Made by a program: the position numbers and the translations under genes
The notes under the pieces: generated by a model
Database searches by the model: none
Seen by the model: only the letters and a program-made list of their open reading frames with translations
Told to the model about the DNA's origin: nothing
NCBI GenBank assembly: GCA_002483365.1
Contig: DLHT01000017.1
Location: 366,300-430,299 of the forward strand
DNA from: Cellvibrio sp. UBA7661
GTDB lineage: Bacteria; Pseudomonadota; Gammaproteobacteria; Pseudomonadales; Cellvibrionaceae
Length of the DNA stretch: 64,000 nt
Direction of reading: 5' to 3'
Shown here: positions 63,694-64,000 of the stretch, one piece after another
Layout: the number at the start of each line of letters is the position of its first letter
Position numbering within the stretch: the stretch's first letter is position 1

Positions 63694-64000
63694 GGGGTTT
63701 CCAGTCGTCTGGTTAGATGCTGTTTGGGCTGTGTATTTATCGCCCTTATGAACGTGATCGCATCCTAATCAGTGGCTGTGAGCATGGGAAATACTAAGTT
63801 TTCATGTGCTTATAACTTTCTGTTTGGCATCTTTGGTTCTAAGCAAAGTCCAAAATAGTATTTTTGGATTTTCACTCGGGCTTCTACCATAAGCACACCT
63901 TATGCGAATCATTTCATTGCGCATAAAGTCAAAAAGCCTATGGGATTAACAGCTTGATGAGATCAGCATTCTTGTAAGATCAGCCGTTCTATCAGATCAG
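63694..64000. other. Non-coding end of window
   Basis: 307 bases upstream of the TSUP gene hold no convincing gene. An inverted repeat TTATGCG / CGCATAA (63900-63926) and short GATCAG repeats near the right edge are the only structures seen. Confidence 0.5.

Noticed and set aside
63959..64000. GATCAG repeats at the right edge
   Set aside because: Too few and irregular to call an array, and cut by the window end.
1..64000. Defence system, prophage, integron or CRISPR
   Set aside because: No integrase, transposase, cas, toxin-antitoxin or spaced direct repeat pattern was seen on either strand.

Overview
The window looks like chromosomal DNA of a free-living gammaproteobacterium, most probably Cellvibrionaceae (Cellvibrio-like). 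This is inferred from large TonB-dependent receptors, a receptor-linked halogenase/SapC/cupin gene set, gammaproteobacterial MutS, HrpA and MlaA, and E. coli-like anaerobic genes. No rRNA, tRNA, insertion sequence, phage or CRISPR array was recognised.

Layout. 1-8.4 kb: the 3' end of a TonB-dependent receptor, then two flavin-dependent halogenase-like genes interleaved with SapC and a JmjC/cupin-like oxygenase, facing a DUF6445 gene with a 2OG-Fe(II) oxygenase-like motif. 8.4-12.8 kb: a frameshifted small membrane gene and hrpA. 13.0-15.0 kb: an hvfABC-type operon for a copper-binding, EGKCG-repeat RiPP with its DUF692 (MNIO) enzyme and DUF2063 partner. 15.1-22.7 kb: a porin with a strong Pho box, then secreted proteins, a TonB-dependent receptor and a beta-helix lipoprotein, some with weaker Pho-like boxes. 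22.7-27.3 kb: mlaA, a PilZ gene, fdxA and mutS.

27.5-62.2 kb is dominated by genes for life without oxygen on nitrate: hemN, two NarK transporters, narL, moeA and moaABCDE, O2-independent ubiquinone synthesis (ubiU, ubiV, ubiT), a TrhP-type U32 tRNA hydroxylase with a ferredoxin, class III ribonucleotide reductase (nrdD, nrdG), a seven-gene nar operon (narGHJI, a parvulin, a YtfE-type repair protein and a small Cys protein), narX, nsrR, a second ytfE and a quinol-type NO reductase. No nitrite reductase was seen. Regulatory logic is readable: seven NarL-type 7-2-7 heptamer pairs at six loci, two FNR/Anr boxes (one perfect), and two NsrR-type operators in front of ytfE-norB. Nitrate import, reduction, molybdenum cofactor supply, quinone supply, DNA precursor supply and NO detoxification appear to be switched together.

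The last 2 kb hold a truncated VOC-fold gene and a TSUP (TauE/SafE) permease.

The most unusual items are the hvf operon, the cytochrome c/FG-GAP protein at the end of the moa operon, the halogenase cluster, three tandem-repeat arrays around a 71-codon ferredoxin gene, a 41-codon membrane ORF between narG and narX, and the small Cys protein that ends the nar operon. Starts were moved from the longest ORF where a Shine-Dalgarno site or family alignment supported it. All family names come from reading motifs, not from searches.
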